Source: Peribacillus frigoritolerans
GTDB taxonomy: Bacteria; Bacillota; Bacilli; Bacillales; DSM-1321
Length of the DNA: 64,000 nt
Assembly: GCF_001636405.1 (NCBI RefSeq)
Contig: NZ_KV440950.1
Location: 4,444,778 to 4,508,777, forward strand
Direction: 5' to 3'
Shown in pieces: positions 10,190 to 18,601 of the stretch. The notes under the pieces were generated by a model. It had not been told where the DNA came from. It saw nothing but the letters and a program-made list of their open reading frames with translations, and made no database searches. Each line of letters starts with the position of its first letter. Positions within the stretch are counted from its first letter, which is position 1. The translations under genes and the position numbers were made by a program.

Positions 10190-10561
10190 ATGATGACCCG
10201 CATTCCAGAAGATGACCGAAATATGATTGAAAAAGCCATCTACCTCCCTATGGTTATTACAGTCTTAAACCGGGATCTCAAGGTCATCGAAATTAGTCCG
10301 TTTAAATTAAAAAGGCCCTATTCGGAGCTGGTCGAACATATTTTAAAAGTGGTTCAAGACGAACTTGCCGAGGTACGGCGCTATTTGCGCAAAGAGAATA
10401 TTAAAGTTAGTGAAATCAAACGCGATGAATCCTTCACGATGTATTGTTTTTTATATAAAGGATACGAGGAACATCATAATTATTTCAATCCCCGCCTTCG
10501 CAACAAAACCGAAGACTTGTTATGTTATTACTTTTTCGAAAAAAAACCCTCAAGGGATTAA
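10190..10561 (+). CDS. yhjD: YhjD-like conserved protein
   Basis: A soluble 123-residue protein that I match to B. subtilis YhjD by N-terminal pattern (TRIPEDDRNMIEKAIYLPMV) and by its place divergent from the yhjE-like gene. No catalytic motif is visible. The second half is rich in aromatic and charged residues (CYYFFEKK near the end). YhjD is regarded as sporulation-associated, but its function is unknown. Two adjacent ATGs (10190 and 10193) follow an AAAGGGG ribosome binding site, and either could be used. It is transcribed alone; the downstream neighbour is a decayed gene on the opposite strand. Confidence 0.75.
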   Translation: MMTRIPEDDRNMIEKAIYLPMVITVLNRDLKVIEISPFKLKRPYSELVEHILKVVQDELAEVRRYLRKENIKVSEIKRDESFTMYCFLYKGYEEHHNYFNPRLRNKTEDLLCYYFFEKKPSRD

Positions 10562-10738
10562 CGGGTTAAAAGGGAGCCTTCCGGAAGAATACAAATTCCC
10601 TTGGAAGTAAAAAGGTTGACCATAAAAAAGCATCGCATCTTTCCTGGCATAAAGGTAAGGGAGTCTTTCATGATCAAGATCGATTAGACTCACTTACCTC
10701 CATTCCCCCTGTTTGAACATTCCATAACATCATAATGT

Positions 10739-11451
10739 TCAAACCAAAGCATAACCTATGTAATCAAGTGCATACGAATATCCTTTTAACATTTTAGTGT
10801 TAAGTCTCTTTAAATGAAGGTTAATTACATGCTCCATGACAAAGGTTGGAGTGGCACCCGTTATGATCGACTCATCATATTGAAGAAAAGGATAGGAAAA
10901 CAGTCAGCTTCGACAAATCGATGTAAAAGTAACCAATATCATGATCCGCCGCAGAATGTAACACGTATTCATGATTTGCCCTGATCGATTGCCGTCAACC
11001 ATTCCCTGCATCGAAAGAATGGAAATTCCTTTAGGACGATGGGACGCTTAAAAAGCCCATGTTATCCTTTGTTGGATCAAGCTCTCGCATGTCGGATGAA
11101 ATGTCTGCCATGGATTTCAGATAGTTAATATCTTCTTCCAAAAATACCTTTTACATTTAACTGCGTTACTTCAAGTTCCCTTGTAATCGCATCCTTCATT
11201 AAAAGTTTGCTGTATGCATAGCATCGCCTTTGTTCTTGGTGATTAAACGGCAGAATGTCGACGCTGCATCCTTCTGGTATATTCCCCCCTTCCCTATTAA
11301 AGGAACCGAGGACTGCAATAGCCGCTTCTCCACTGCTTGTTACACAAGCCGTTTGCACAATTCCCTGCTCACTGATTAAGGCAACAGTTTCGACGAAATT
11401 GTCCTTTAACGATTAAAAGGTCTGGCCCGTGTGTTCATTATTAAGCGACAT
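10739..11451 (-). pseudogene. Decayed unidentified gene, several stops and frameshifts
   Basis: Read from ATG 11451 on the minus strand, a coherent protein can be pieced together across several disruptions. An in-frame TAA at 11413-11415 follows twelve codons (MSLNNEHTGQTF). Reading then continues through VETVALISEQGIVQTACV and ITRELEVTQLNVKG. A frame change near 11140 leads into EEDINYLKSMADISSDMREL and to a stop at 11031-11033. Further pieces in other frames read ANHEYVLHSAADHDIGYFY and, last, TPTFVMEHVINLHLKR ending YALDYIGYALV before a stop at 10739-10741. The original product would be about 230 residues. I do not recognise the family. At least four disabling changes make this a pseudogene rather than a sequencing slip. 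Confidence 0.7.
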
Positions 11452-11725
11452 TTAATTTCCATTCATCTATTATAACTATACGTCTAAACTATCATTTTAG
11501 TGTCAGTACAACGTTATTAGGAAAGATGTTAATTGCATATCCATACCTAGTATTATCTACTAGTAACAACCTCTTTATATTAAATGTATAAAGCAAAAAG
11601 AACTTCCGGAAAAACAAAACCATTTGTGAAACACTGAACAAAAGATACATCATCGGTGTCTATTATATTATGTATTAAGGAGTCAATCATAAGGAAACTT
11701 ATACTCACCCCTAATGTCTTATGAT

Positions 11726-11756
11726 AACCATGCAATATTTTATTTGCATGGTTTAA
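11726..11756 (+). terminator. Inverted repeat, terminator-like
   Basis: A 10-bp stem AACCATGCAA/TTGCATGGTT around an AT-only loop, followed by T/A-rich sequence. No gene directly upstream explains it. It could be an orphan terminator or a remnant. Confidence 0.4.
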
Positions 11757-11776
11757 TTTGTAGCCAAAAGGGTTCC

Positions 11777-11876
11777 TATCTAAATTTTAAACCAAAGTTG
11801 GTTGGAACGAAAGGTGCAAACGCGCCAAGGAGGCTCACGGACCGACCGCGGAAAGCGTGTGCCTGGGGGGGAATCA
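11777..11876 (+). repeat. Degraded, internally deleted copy of a Bacillaceae intergenic repeat
   Basis: The segment carries hallmark blocks GGAGGCTCACGGACCG, CCGCGGAAAGCG and GGGAATCAACG. These correspond to the right half of the repeat seen intact at 29.2-29.8 kb and 51.9 kb (GGAGGCTTGG, GTCGGCGGAAAGGGAGCG, GGAATCAAC). The left half is reduced to a GGAACGAAAGGTGC-like stub, so the central part has been deleted. It appears to belong to a different subfamily from the other copies. Confidence 0.6.
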
Positions 11877-12191
11877 ACGTTTAAATTGGACAATTCCTAA
11901 AAACAGTAAACAATCTCTTTAACAAATATTTTGTTGGTAATCCTAACTTTCTCCGGGGTCCTGCTCCTTTAATATATGCCAACTTCACACTCTTTCCTGA
12001 GAGAAATAGATTTTTCACTTTAAAATAATGACATTACATTTTCATTCAAGAGATTAATTATAAATACCCAGGGTCATTTTCCCTAACCATAAATCCAGAC
12101 AACACCCTCCTTTTTTTACCACAAATAAAAATCATGTCCATATTCCCGTTTTTCCGGTTATACATGGAAAATTATTAACTGGAGGGGAAAA

Positions 12192-13028
12192 ATGAAGAAA
12201 ATAAATATTCTACTGGTGGCTGTTCTTGTTTTGTCTTTATTCACTGGACTTAAAACAACTGAGGCAGCCTCAAATGTAAAGGTACATTTCATCAACGTTG
12301 GACAAGGAGATTCTATCCTGATACAAACCGGTAATGAAAACGTTTTAATTGATGGCGGCGGTAAAGGAAAGGGACGAGGTTGTTGCCTACCTAAAAAAAC
12401 AAAAGGTAAAAACACTTACTGCATTAGTTTCCACTCACCCAGATGCGGATCATGTTGGCGGTCTTGCTCATGTAATTAAATCGCTTAGTGTAAAATCTGT
12501 GTATGCCCCTAAAGTTTCACATACACCTAGGCATACAAAGACTTTTTAACGGCTGTCAAGAAGAAGAAGCTTACAATAAAAAAAGCGAAGTCGGGCGTGG
12601 AAATCAACACTAAAGCAAAGGATAATTCCCTTAAATTCATTGGACCTGTTAAGGACTATGCTAAGTCTGACTTAAATAATTGGAGTGCTGTCCTGTTGCT
12701 TAAACACGGCAAAAAAACATTCTTGTTTACAGGGGATGCCGAAGAAAAAGCAGAGAAGGATATGCTGGCTAAAAAACTGGTAGCAAGTGTGGATGTACTT
12801 AAAGTAGGCCATCATGGTGCAAAAACATCGACAAGTTCAGCTTTCATCAACAAAACAAAACCGAAATATGCTGTAATCAGTGTAGGGAAAAATGGCTATG
12901 GGCACCCTACTTCCACTGTTATAAAACGGTTGAATTCAGTGAAAGCCAAAACTTATCGAACAGATAAATCAGGTAACATTATTTTTACTTCTACAGGTCA
13001 GAAAATTACTGTAAAGACGGTGAAATAA
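12192..13028 (+). pseudogene. Secreted ComEC/Rec2-type metallo-beta-lactamase, double frameshift
   Basis: Three reading-frame pieces make one protein. Piece one (from ATG 12192) has a signal peptide (MKKINILLVAVLVLSL...TTEAAS) and VHFINVGQGDSILIQTG...LIDGGG, the start of a metallo-beta-lactamase fold. Around 12355-12380, one extra base moves the frame; the next piece (in frame to 12549) carries the metal-binding box STHPDADHVGGLAHV. One missing base near 12530 restores the first frame, which continues through FLFTGDAEEKAEKDML, VLKVGHHGAKTSTS and GHPTSTVIKRL. The two indels compensate, but the first frame meets a stop at 12479, so no full product can form. Close relatives are extracellular or periplasmic MBL proteins resembling the ComEC C-terminal domain. 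The next gene starts on the base after its stop. Confidence 0.8.
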
Positions 13029-13247
13029 TTGGTACAAGGAATTATAGATCGCTTCGAAGGAAAGATCGCTGTCGTGGAAATCGATGGTGGTGACATGAAG
13101 GATTTCCCTAAGAGTGCTCTTCCCAAGGGAGCAAAAGTTGGAGATATGCTGATTATCGATGGTGATACCATCACCATTTCCAAAAAAGGAAGTGAAAAAT
13201 TAAGAAAAGAAATTGACGATTTAATGGATGAATTATTTGAAGATTGA
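13029..13247 (+). CDS. DUF3006 domain protein
   Basis: A 72-residue acidic protein matching DUF3006, a small domain often encoded beside ComEC-like metallo-beta-lactamases. It begins VQGIIDRFEGKIAVVEIDGG, predicted as a short beta-barrel-like fold, and ends with a charged helix (KLRKEIDDLMDELFED). The start is TTG at 13029, directly abutting the TAA of the frameshifted MBL gene, so translation was probably coupled. The reading frame is intact even though its partner is broken. Its function is unknown. A terminator follows. Confidence 0.8.
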   Translation: MVQGIIDRFEGKIAVVEIDGGDMKDFPKSALPKGAKVGDMLIIDGDTITISKKGSEKLRKEIDDLMDELFED

Positions 13248-13250
13248 TTC

Positions 13251-13283
13251 CAGGGCCCTTCTTTAATAAGAAGGGCTTGCTTT
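13251..13283 (+). terminator. Rho-independent terminator after DUF3006 gene
   Basis: Perfect 9-bp stem GCCCTTCTT/AAGAAGGGC (13255-13263 and 13268-13276), followed by TTGCTTT. Confidence 0.85.
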
Positions 13284-13338
13284 AAATTTGAATATTCCCG
13301 ATTGATTATTCTTCTCTGATTTTCCCCTGAACCCCCTC

Positions 13339-13902
13339 TTATCGCGGTATATACTTTGAGATTACCTCTGAAGCCTTGACTCCATTAGCATCAGTGAACA
13401 GATAAAAGGATTTCCTCTTTGTTTCCTCAATCCTCTGGATCAATTTCGTTTTTAAAAATGAGGTCCGGTGCAGCTGGTTTTCGAAAGAGCTGCATGACAC
13501 TGCTATATCGATGGTTTGTCTATTCCTGAATGTGATGGTTGTATGTTTGGAATCCAGGCGCTCATAGGATACCACATGTTCATGTGATAACCAGATGCAT
13601 TGAGGACGTAACGGAGATGTAGTTGGAAAGAAGAATATCGAACTGGTCGGATCAATCGCGATCGGTGCTTTATGTGTGATGTTTATGAGCTGTTTCGTGC
13701 CTTGCTTGCGTCCTTCATAACTTGATCCGAAGAACTCGCAGCTTTTCTTTATTATTTCCATAGGTTTAAACGGGGAGATGAACTCGTCCTCCATTTCAAC
13801 GATACGGGCATATATTTTACTGCCGTAATTAATTGGCGCAACCATTAGTGTATGTGGCGTGATTTCATATTCCTCGATGATTCCCTGATTGTTTTCCTTC
13901 AT
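13339..13902 (-). CDS. comK: Competence transcription factor ComK
   Basis: ComK is the master activator of DNA-uptake genes in Bacillus; it binds paired AT-rich K-boxes and activates its own gene. The 187-residue product shows the family pattern: EYEITPHTLMVAPINYGSK at the N-terminus, SCEFFGSSYEGRK, and a central PTTSPLRPQCIWLSHEHV segment. The start ATG 13902 follows a GAGGTGG ribosome binding site. It is divergent from an IDEAL-domain gene, as comK is beside yhzC in B. subtilis. The intergenic region is very AT-rich, as expected for ComK autoregulation, but I could not identify a clean pair of K-boxes. The frame is intact. Confidence 0.95.
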   Translation of the reverse strand: MKENNQGIIEEYEITPHTLMVAPINYGSKIYARIVEMEDEFISPFKPMEIIKKSCEFFGSSYEGRKQGTKQLINITHKAPIAIDPTSSIFFFPTTSPLRPQCIWLSHEHVVSYERLDSKHTTITFRNRQTIDIAVSCSSFENQLHRTSFLKTKLIQRIEETKRKSFYLFTDANGVKASEVISKYIPR

Positions 13903-14217
13903 TTTTAATCCACCTCTTCCTCATTGCTAAACATCACTATCACCTTCCAAAGCTTATATTCTTAATTGCTTGTACCCTTCCATTCCTGTCCAAGAAGAGT
14001 GAAGGGGGATAGTAAATGTATGTTAAATTACTCACTATAATAGCATAACCCTTAAACATAAAAAGCAAGTTCACAAAAAATTTAAAATTCTTTTATATAG
14101 TGGCTTTTTCGTCATCTAAACGACACATTCTCTATCATAATTTAAATTTTTTAAATTTTCAGTTGATTTTATCCGCTCAAATCCATATAATAATAAAAAG
14201 GGTCAGGGGTGGTAACT
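13903..14217. promoter_or_regulatory. AT-rich divergent region of comK and the IDEAL gene
   Basis: About 315 bp without a gene. It holds long A- and T-tracts (notably 14071-14095 and 14141-14166), consistent with a bent, ComK- or repressor-bound control region. No canonical AAAA-N5-TTTT pair could be placed with confidence. Confidence 0.45.
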
Positions 14218-14454
14218 TTGAAAAATGAAAAATCTTATTCAGAGTCAGTGAAGTCCTTATCAATGAGCGAAATGAAAAACGATGCCGTGGTTCAGGAAAT
14301 GTTAATTGATATGATTATTCAGGAAGCCGTCCTTACTACCAAAAAGAATCTCCTTGCAAAACAGATCGATGATGCCTTGGATATGAAAAACAAACCTTTA
14401 TTCTTAAAACTAAGTTCTGAAATGAACGTTTTACTAAAACAATTTGGAAATTAA
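14218..14454 (+). CDS. IDEAL-domain protein (YhzC-like)
   Basis: A small soluble protein of 78 residues from TTG 14218. The C-terminal half matches the IDEAL domain (QIDDALDMKNKPLFLKLSSE), named for its Ile-Asp-Glu-Ala-Leu core and found in ComK-adjacent YhzC and other Bacillus regulators. I prefer TTG 14218 because AGGGGTGG (14205-14212) is well spaced for it; an in-frame GTG at 14209 lies inside that ribosome binding site. The position next to comK is conserved in B. subtilis. The function is unknown, and involvement in competence control is only a positional guess. Confidence 0.8.
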   Translation: MKNEKSYSESVKSLSMSEMKNDAVVQEMLIDMIIQEAVLTTKKNLLAKQIDDALDMKNKPLFLKLSSEMNVLLKQFGN

Positions 14455-14466
14455 CATTCATGATCA

Positions 14467-14499
14467 AAAAAGCCTCCCATAATGTCGGGAGGCTTTTCT
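14467..14499. terminator. Bidirectional terminator
   Basis: Stem AAAAGCCTCCC/GGGAGGCTTTT with A-run before and T-run after. It serves both the IDEAL gene and the convergent YitT gene. Confidence 0.85.
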
Positions 14500-14507
14500 C
14501 ATTATCA

Positions 14508-15317
14508 TCACTCTTTATGAAACATACCCATGACCTCGGCAGTTTCGGTTATATTAACAAAAGCATTCGGATCCACTTCTTTTATCATCGTTTTTACATC
14601 GGTTAACTGATAACGTGTAATGACTGTCATCATTACTTTGCTCTTTTCTCCTGAATATGCACCTTCACCATCCATGACTGTAATTCCACGATATAGGTTG
14701 GTCAGGAGCTTCGTTTTCATTTCGTCACTCTTTTTGGTAACGATCATCAATGTTAATTTGATGTGATTGGAATGGATCGTATCGATCACCTTTCCTGCTG
14801 CATAAATGGAAATCAGCGTATATAATGCGGCATCCCAACCGAAGATGAAGCCTGAGATTACCACCACAACAGCATTCATCACCGAAAGCAATGTACCAAG
14901 CGGAAAGTCGCTCTTCTTAGCCAATAGCATGGCAATGATATCAAAGCCGCCCGAAGACCCCGAAGCGCGAAAGACGATGCCTATACCGATTCCCGATATG
15001 ATTCCGCCAAATAAAGAAGACAAAATCGGTTCAGTTGAAATACCGTGAACTGGAATGAGGTATAAACTGATGGAAATCACGACAACTGATAATATCGTAT
15101 AGGTGATAAAGCGTCTCCCTAATTTCAGGTAACCAAGAATCAGCAATGGCAGGTTCATCAGAAAATTCAATATCCCTGTGTTGACTGGGGTGATGATTCC
15201 GAACATGATCGCAAGTCCACTAAGTCCGCTGCTTAAAATTAAATGTGGTATCAAAAATAAGTTGTAGGCTACTGCCACAAGCACTGAGCCTACAGTGATG
15301 AAAAGTACATTATACAT
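14508..15317 (-). CDS. YitT family membrane protein (DUF161 + DUF2179)
   Basis: This 269-residue protein has about five or six hydrophobic segments in residues 1-185 (the duplicated DUF161 region, with GLSGLAIMF and a second GSSGGFDIIAMLLAK). A soluble C-terminal DUF2179 domain follows from about 200 (GEGAYSGEKSKVMMTVITR). The family is widespread in Firmicutes with several paralogues per genome, and the transport substrate is unknown. The start ATG 15317 has an AAGGAG ribosome binding site. It appears monocistronic, convergent with the IDEAL gene. Confidence 0.88.
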   Translation of the reverse strand: MYNVLFITVGSVLVAVAYNLFLIPHLILSSGLSGLAIMFGIITPVNTGILNFLMNLPLLILGYLKLGRRFITYTILSVVVISISLYLIPVHGISTEPILSSLFGGIISGIGIGIVFRASGSSGGFDIIAMLLAKKSDFPLGTLLSVMNAVVVVISGFIFGWDAALYTLISIYAAGKVIDTIHSNHIKLTLMIVTKKSDEMKTKLLTNLYRGITVMDGEGAYSGEKSKVMMTVITRYQLTDVKTMIKEVDPNAFVNITETAEVMGMFHKE

Positions 15318-15426
15318 ATCCGATCTCCTTAAAACGAACTGGGAATTTAATTTATTATAGTAGAGAACCTAAGCTTTTTAAAATTAATAGTTTTTTCTGA
15401 AAACGACTACAAACTTCCACTTTCCG

Positions 15427-15460
15427 AAGAAAAAAAGCCAGCTGGTTTTCAGCTGGCTTT
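15427..15460 (-). terminator. Rho-independent terminator of yhfN
   Basis: Stem AAAGCCAGCT/AGCTGGCTTT with, on the minus strand, a T-run after it. It overlaps the stop codon of the protease gene. Confidence 0.85.
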
Positions 15461-16725
15461 CAATCACCCTTTGTATCTGCATTTTCAACCGTTGAAATCC
15501 GTTCGAGCATGGTCGGATGGGAATACCGCAGCCATTTAACCAGGAATGGCGGGTTGACCTGACTCAAACCCGACCTCGTGAGTTCCTGGAAAGTCGTGAT
15601 TGCTGATTCTTTGTCCCCGGTCATTTCAATGGCATAACGGTCAGCCCTTGTTTCTTGATATCTGGAAACATAATTGGACAGCGGACTCGAAGCAAAGAGC
15701 AGCACAGACGTTATCAAGAGAAATAATGGAAGAGATGATATGCTGTCAACCGAACGGACCTTTAACTGATGGCCCCAGCGACCAATGATAAAATTCATGA
15801 TTTTCGAAGTCAGCCACAAACCGATTAATGTCAGTCCTAAATAACCTGCAATCCCTATATAAATGTGCTTTTCCACATAATGAGCCATTTCATGTGCCAT
15901 GATAAAAAGGATTTCATCTTCCTTCAGTTTGTTCAGGGTCGTATCCCAAAGAACTATTCTTGAGTTGGAACCTATGCCGGTCACATATGCATTCAAGGCA
16001 TTTGTCTTTTCCGCCATATTTACTTCATACACGTGTTCAGCCGGGATCTCAGCCTGTGAGGCTAGTGCCAATATTTCCGTTTCCAGCTCTTTATTTTTGA
16101 GAGGATAGAATTCATTGTACAGCGGATCGATCAATACAGGCTGAACGAACATCAGGAACAAGGAAAAAGGAATGGACAACATCCAAGCATAGAGCCACCA
16201 CTTCTTCACACTTTTCTTCATTAACCAATATAAAACGGAAACGATGATGAACATCATCCCAAAATTCACCCAGAATTCGATGACTCCATCCTTCATCCAC
16301 GAGGTGAAACTTTGTGTACTTATGTGGTAACTCTTGCTCATCCGATATCCAATGAAACTGATTGGAAATAGAGCCAGGTATGAAATGACGGAAAGCCAGA
16401 ATAAGTAAATGCCCGTTCTAATCGCTTTCCGTCTTGAGACTGCCATTGACGATTTTTCAAATGCCTTCGAAAAACCGAATAATAATATGAAGAAATACAG
16501 AAGCCATTCATATGGCGTCGATACGAAAAAAATAAAATTCCGCAGTCCTGAATACTCTTCACTAAGCTTTAGTTCCCTTGCATTCAGGAATGTTGCAGGA
16601 TCTGCTGCCGTTCCACGCAAAGCTTCGGGAATGGTCGTATCCGCTCCATAAAAAATATACCAATACATCGCTGCTGCATAAAGGATATATAATATAATCG
16701 CTCTTCCAGCCCATTTTCTAACCAT
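15460..16725 (-). CDS. yhfN: M48 family zinc metalloprotease (Ste24-like), YhfN
   Basis: A membrane-embedded CAAX-protease-like M48 peptidase. From ATG 16725 it has 421 residues; this start has an excellent AAGGAGGGG ribosome binding site (plus 16731-16738), while an upstream in-frame ATG has none. The N-terminal half contains several membrane helices. The zinc motif FIMAHEMAHYVEKHIY (HExxH) lies in the middle, and the third ligand is in QETRADRYAIEMTGD. Length and architecture match B. subtilis YhfN. The physiological substrate is unknown. It is transcribed alone. Confidence 0.92.
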   Translation of the reverse strand: MVRKWAGRAIILYILYAAAMYWYIFYGADTTIPEALRGTAADPATFLNARELKLSEEYSGLRNFIFFVSTPYEWLLYFFILLFGFSKAFEKSSMAVSRRKAIRTGIYLFWLSVISYLALFPISFIGYRMSKSYHISTQSFTSWMKDGVIEFWVNFGMMFIIVSVLYWLMKKSVKKWWLYAWMLSIPFSLFLMFVQPVLIDPLYNEFYPLKNKELETEILALASQAEIPAEHVYEVNMAEKTNALNAYVTGIGSNSRIVLWDTTLNKLKEDEILFIMAHEMAHYVEKHIYIGIAGYLGLTLIGLWLTSKIMNFIIGRWGHQLKVRSVDSISSLPLFLLITSVLLFASSPLSNYVSRYQETRADRYAIEMTGDKESAITTFQELTRSGLSQVNPPFLVKWLRYSHPTMLERISTVENADTKGD

Positions 16726-17045
16726 GATGCCCCTCCTTAAAACGAATCTCCCTCTTAATAGTTTAATCCAAAATGGACAGGTTAGAACCGGATTTCCCTT
16801 ATTATTCACTTCTTGCAATTCCCATCATTTTGTTGAATATTTCACAGAATACTCCATCAGTCAAACATGCACTTCCGGATGGGAGGCAAAATATGTTTAT
16901 GCAGAAACACTAAAAAAACGGAGGGATGGGAGTTTTAAGGCAACGACGAACTTATTCCTTTGCCTAATTGCTAAGATGAAAATCATCAAAGGGAGTTTGA
17001 TTTGTAATGAATGAGCCCGATGAACGGAACGGCTGGCATGATTGG
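16726..17045. other. 320-bp intergenic region, nothing convincing
   Basis: Both flanking genes are on the minus strand. A plus-strand open frame here overlaps the protease 5' end and has no proper start signal. No hairpin or repeat was recognised. Confidence 0.5.
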
Positions 17046-17711
17046 TCATCCCTTCATCCCGCTATTTTGCAAACCATACAAAAGTGCCATAAGCTCCGGT
17101 CGATTATTAACATTCAGTTTTCTGTAAATACGGCTTATATAGTTTTTTACCGTGCCGATCGATAGAAAAAGTTTTTTGGAAATTTGCTGATTCGTTTCGC
17201 CTTGGGTTAGCAGGATAAGCAGTTCATGCTCGCGTTTAGAAAAAGCCCCCAATTTTCCAATTGCCTTTTCCAAAGTTACTGGTGATCTTTCAACATCCCA
17301 CTCCAGCCTTTTCATTAAAATTGATTTGAATGAGGCAGGATAAACGATCTGACCGTTGGCACATTGACGGATTGCCGATAACACTTGTTTCATTCCTCCA
17401 TCCTGTAACACATAACCTGCTGCACCATGGCCTATTGCTTCGATAAGATAGTGATTTTCCGAATAGTCAGTAAAAACCACAAAAGGAGTGGATGGGCGTT
17501 TTTCCTTAAGGACTTGCATGACTTCCTGTCCATACTTCCCTGATGAGCGGGCATCAATAAGAATGACATCTGGAATGACTGATGTATGATCAGAATCAGG
17601 AAAGTCCATTTCATTTCCAGTCATCCCCATGACCTTAATGTCACCTTCTTGTTCGATGATTCCCTCAATTCCTCCCTGACCACCATATATCATTAGCTTA
17701 ATCGACTTCAT
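17046..17711 (-). CDS. LuxR/NarL-type response regulator with degenerate receiver
   Basis: This 221-residue DNA-binding regulator has an N-terminal CheY-like receiver (about 1-125) and a C-terminal LuxR helix-turn-helix (LTQGETNQQISKKLFLSIGT then VKNYISRIYRKLNV). The putative phospho-aspartate is in DVILIDARSSG. However, the N-terminal acidic pair is absent (KLMIYGGQGG instead of a VDD-type motif) and the conserved lysine is glutamine (AAGYVLQDG rather than GYLLKD). It may therefore work without classical phosphorylation. No sensor kinase gene lies beside it. Target genes are unknown. Confidence 0.85.
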   Translation of the reverse strand: MKSIKLMIYGGQGGIEGIIEQEGDIKVMGMTGNEMDFPDSDHTSVIPDVILIDARSSGKYGQEVMQVLKEKRPSTPFVVFTDYSENHYLIEAIGHGAAGYVLQDGGMKQVLSAIRQCANGQIVYPASFKSILMKRLEWDVERSPVTLEKAIGKLGAFSKREHELLILLTQGETNQQISKKLFLSIGTVKNYISRIYRKLNVNNRPELMALLYGLQNSGMKG

Positions 17712-17873
17712 GACCTCACCTGTTACTTTCTTTATTTGTTATTAATCCGATAGTTTTTTATAATTGTTCGCCATGGAATAGTTCTAATGGTCTATATTTT
17801 ACATCATTAATTCACCTGTTAACAAATTTAAACTGTAAAAATACTTTTAATAATTGTGTTCCTCCTGACAATA

Positions 17874-17918
17874 AAAAAGGCTATCAACCCGTTTGACTTC
17901 AGGATGATAGCCTTTTTC
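17874..17918 (-). terminator. Terminator overlapping the end of the HD-domain gene
   Basis: Stem AAAAAGGCTATCA/TGATAGCCTTTTT, with a longer loop. The upstream arm lies inside the last codons of the HD gene and the T-run follows on the minus strand. Confidence 0.8.
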
Positions 17919-18426
17919 TTTGTTCCTCATCTATGAGCGTATCAAGTTTCATGATGCTTTCCTTTGCCCGGGGAAAATCAATTTTGCGATAATGGTGTTT
18001 TCCGCCTTCTTCTTCATCTTTTTCGTCGGCCCATTTGACGACTTGCTGAAGCGGTGTACGAATAATATCATTCGAAGGTAAGAACGAATCGGTATGAAAT
18101 AAAATGGCGAGGGAAATGGTCTTTGCCTTGATCGGGTTTTCTCCCAAGCGGATTAACAGTTTATGTGCTCGTTCGGCACCTTTGATGGGGTGAATATCAT
18201 TTTGTTTATAAAGATCATAATCCCATTTACCATTGCGATACCAGGTGAAATGACCCATATCATGCAATAGCCCGGCTTTAGCGGCAATATCAGGGTCGAC
18301 ATTATATTCATTTGCTAAGTGAAACGCATGGTATGCTACCGCAATCGCATGTGCCAGACCTGAACGGTTCAAGTATTTTTGAGCAATGGGATGTGTAAAA
18401 ATATCCAAAAGTTTTACATCTCTCAT
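17899..18426 (-). CDS. HD-domain phosphohydrolase-like protein
   Basis: The 175-residue protein carries an HD-type metal site: first His in LAHAIAVAYHAFHLA, then AAKAGLLHDMGHFTW (HD pair near residue 70), then a late aspartate (WADEKDEEEGGKHHYRK). Such proteins hydrolyse phosphate esters of nucleotides or similar compounds; the substrate here is unknown. The start ATG 18426 has a GGAGGGG ribosome binding site. It is flanked by lcfB upstream on the same strand, but a terminator separates them. Confidence 0.82.
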   Translation of the reverse strand: MRDVKLLDIFTHPIAQKYLNRSGLAHAIAVAYHAFHLANEYNVDPDIAAKAGLLHDMGHFTWYRNGKWDYDLYKQNDIHPIKGAERAHKLLIRLGENPIKAKTISLAILFHTDSFLPSNDIIRTPLQQVVKWADEKDEEEGGKHHYRKIDFPRAKESIMKLDTLIDEEQRKRLSS

Positions 18427-18547
18427 CTAACCCCTCCTTACAATATTGTGGAAATTTTTAATGACAATCATAACTCTTTTCGAAACAAGAATCAAGGTTT
18501 TAAGATTTTTCAATATATTTTATGCAACCTCATACACTTTGGTTGTA

Positions 18548-18579
18548 CAAAAAAGGACCATTGCCGGTTATAGGCAATG
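18548..18579 (-). terminator. Rho-independent terminator of lcfB
   Basis: Stem CATTGCC/GGCAATG (plus 18559-18565 and 18573-18579), followed on the minus strand by CCTTTTTTG. Confidence 0.8.
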
Positions 18580-18601
18580 ATCTCCTCATGATCAATGTAA
18601 T

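Larger units (their letters stand above)
11452..12191. other. 740-bp intergenic region with no gene seen
   Basis: I find no ORF with a credible ribosome binding site. The stretch contains an inverted repeat at 11727-11756 and a degraded Bacillus-type intergenic repeat near 11777-11876. At its right end are the leader and ribosome binding site (GGAGGGG) of the decayed metallo-beta-lactamase gene. Confidence 0.6.

Noticed and set aside
14021-14208. Search for paired ComK boxes upstream of comK
   Set aside because: The region is AT-rich but no AAAA-N5-TTTT pair at the right spacing could be placed.
16724-17014. 96-residue plus-strand frame
   Set aside because: It overlaps the 5' end of yhfN, has no ribosome binding site and no recognisable protein character.
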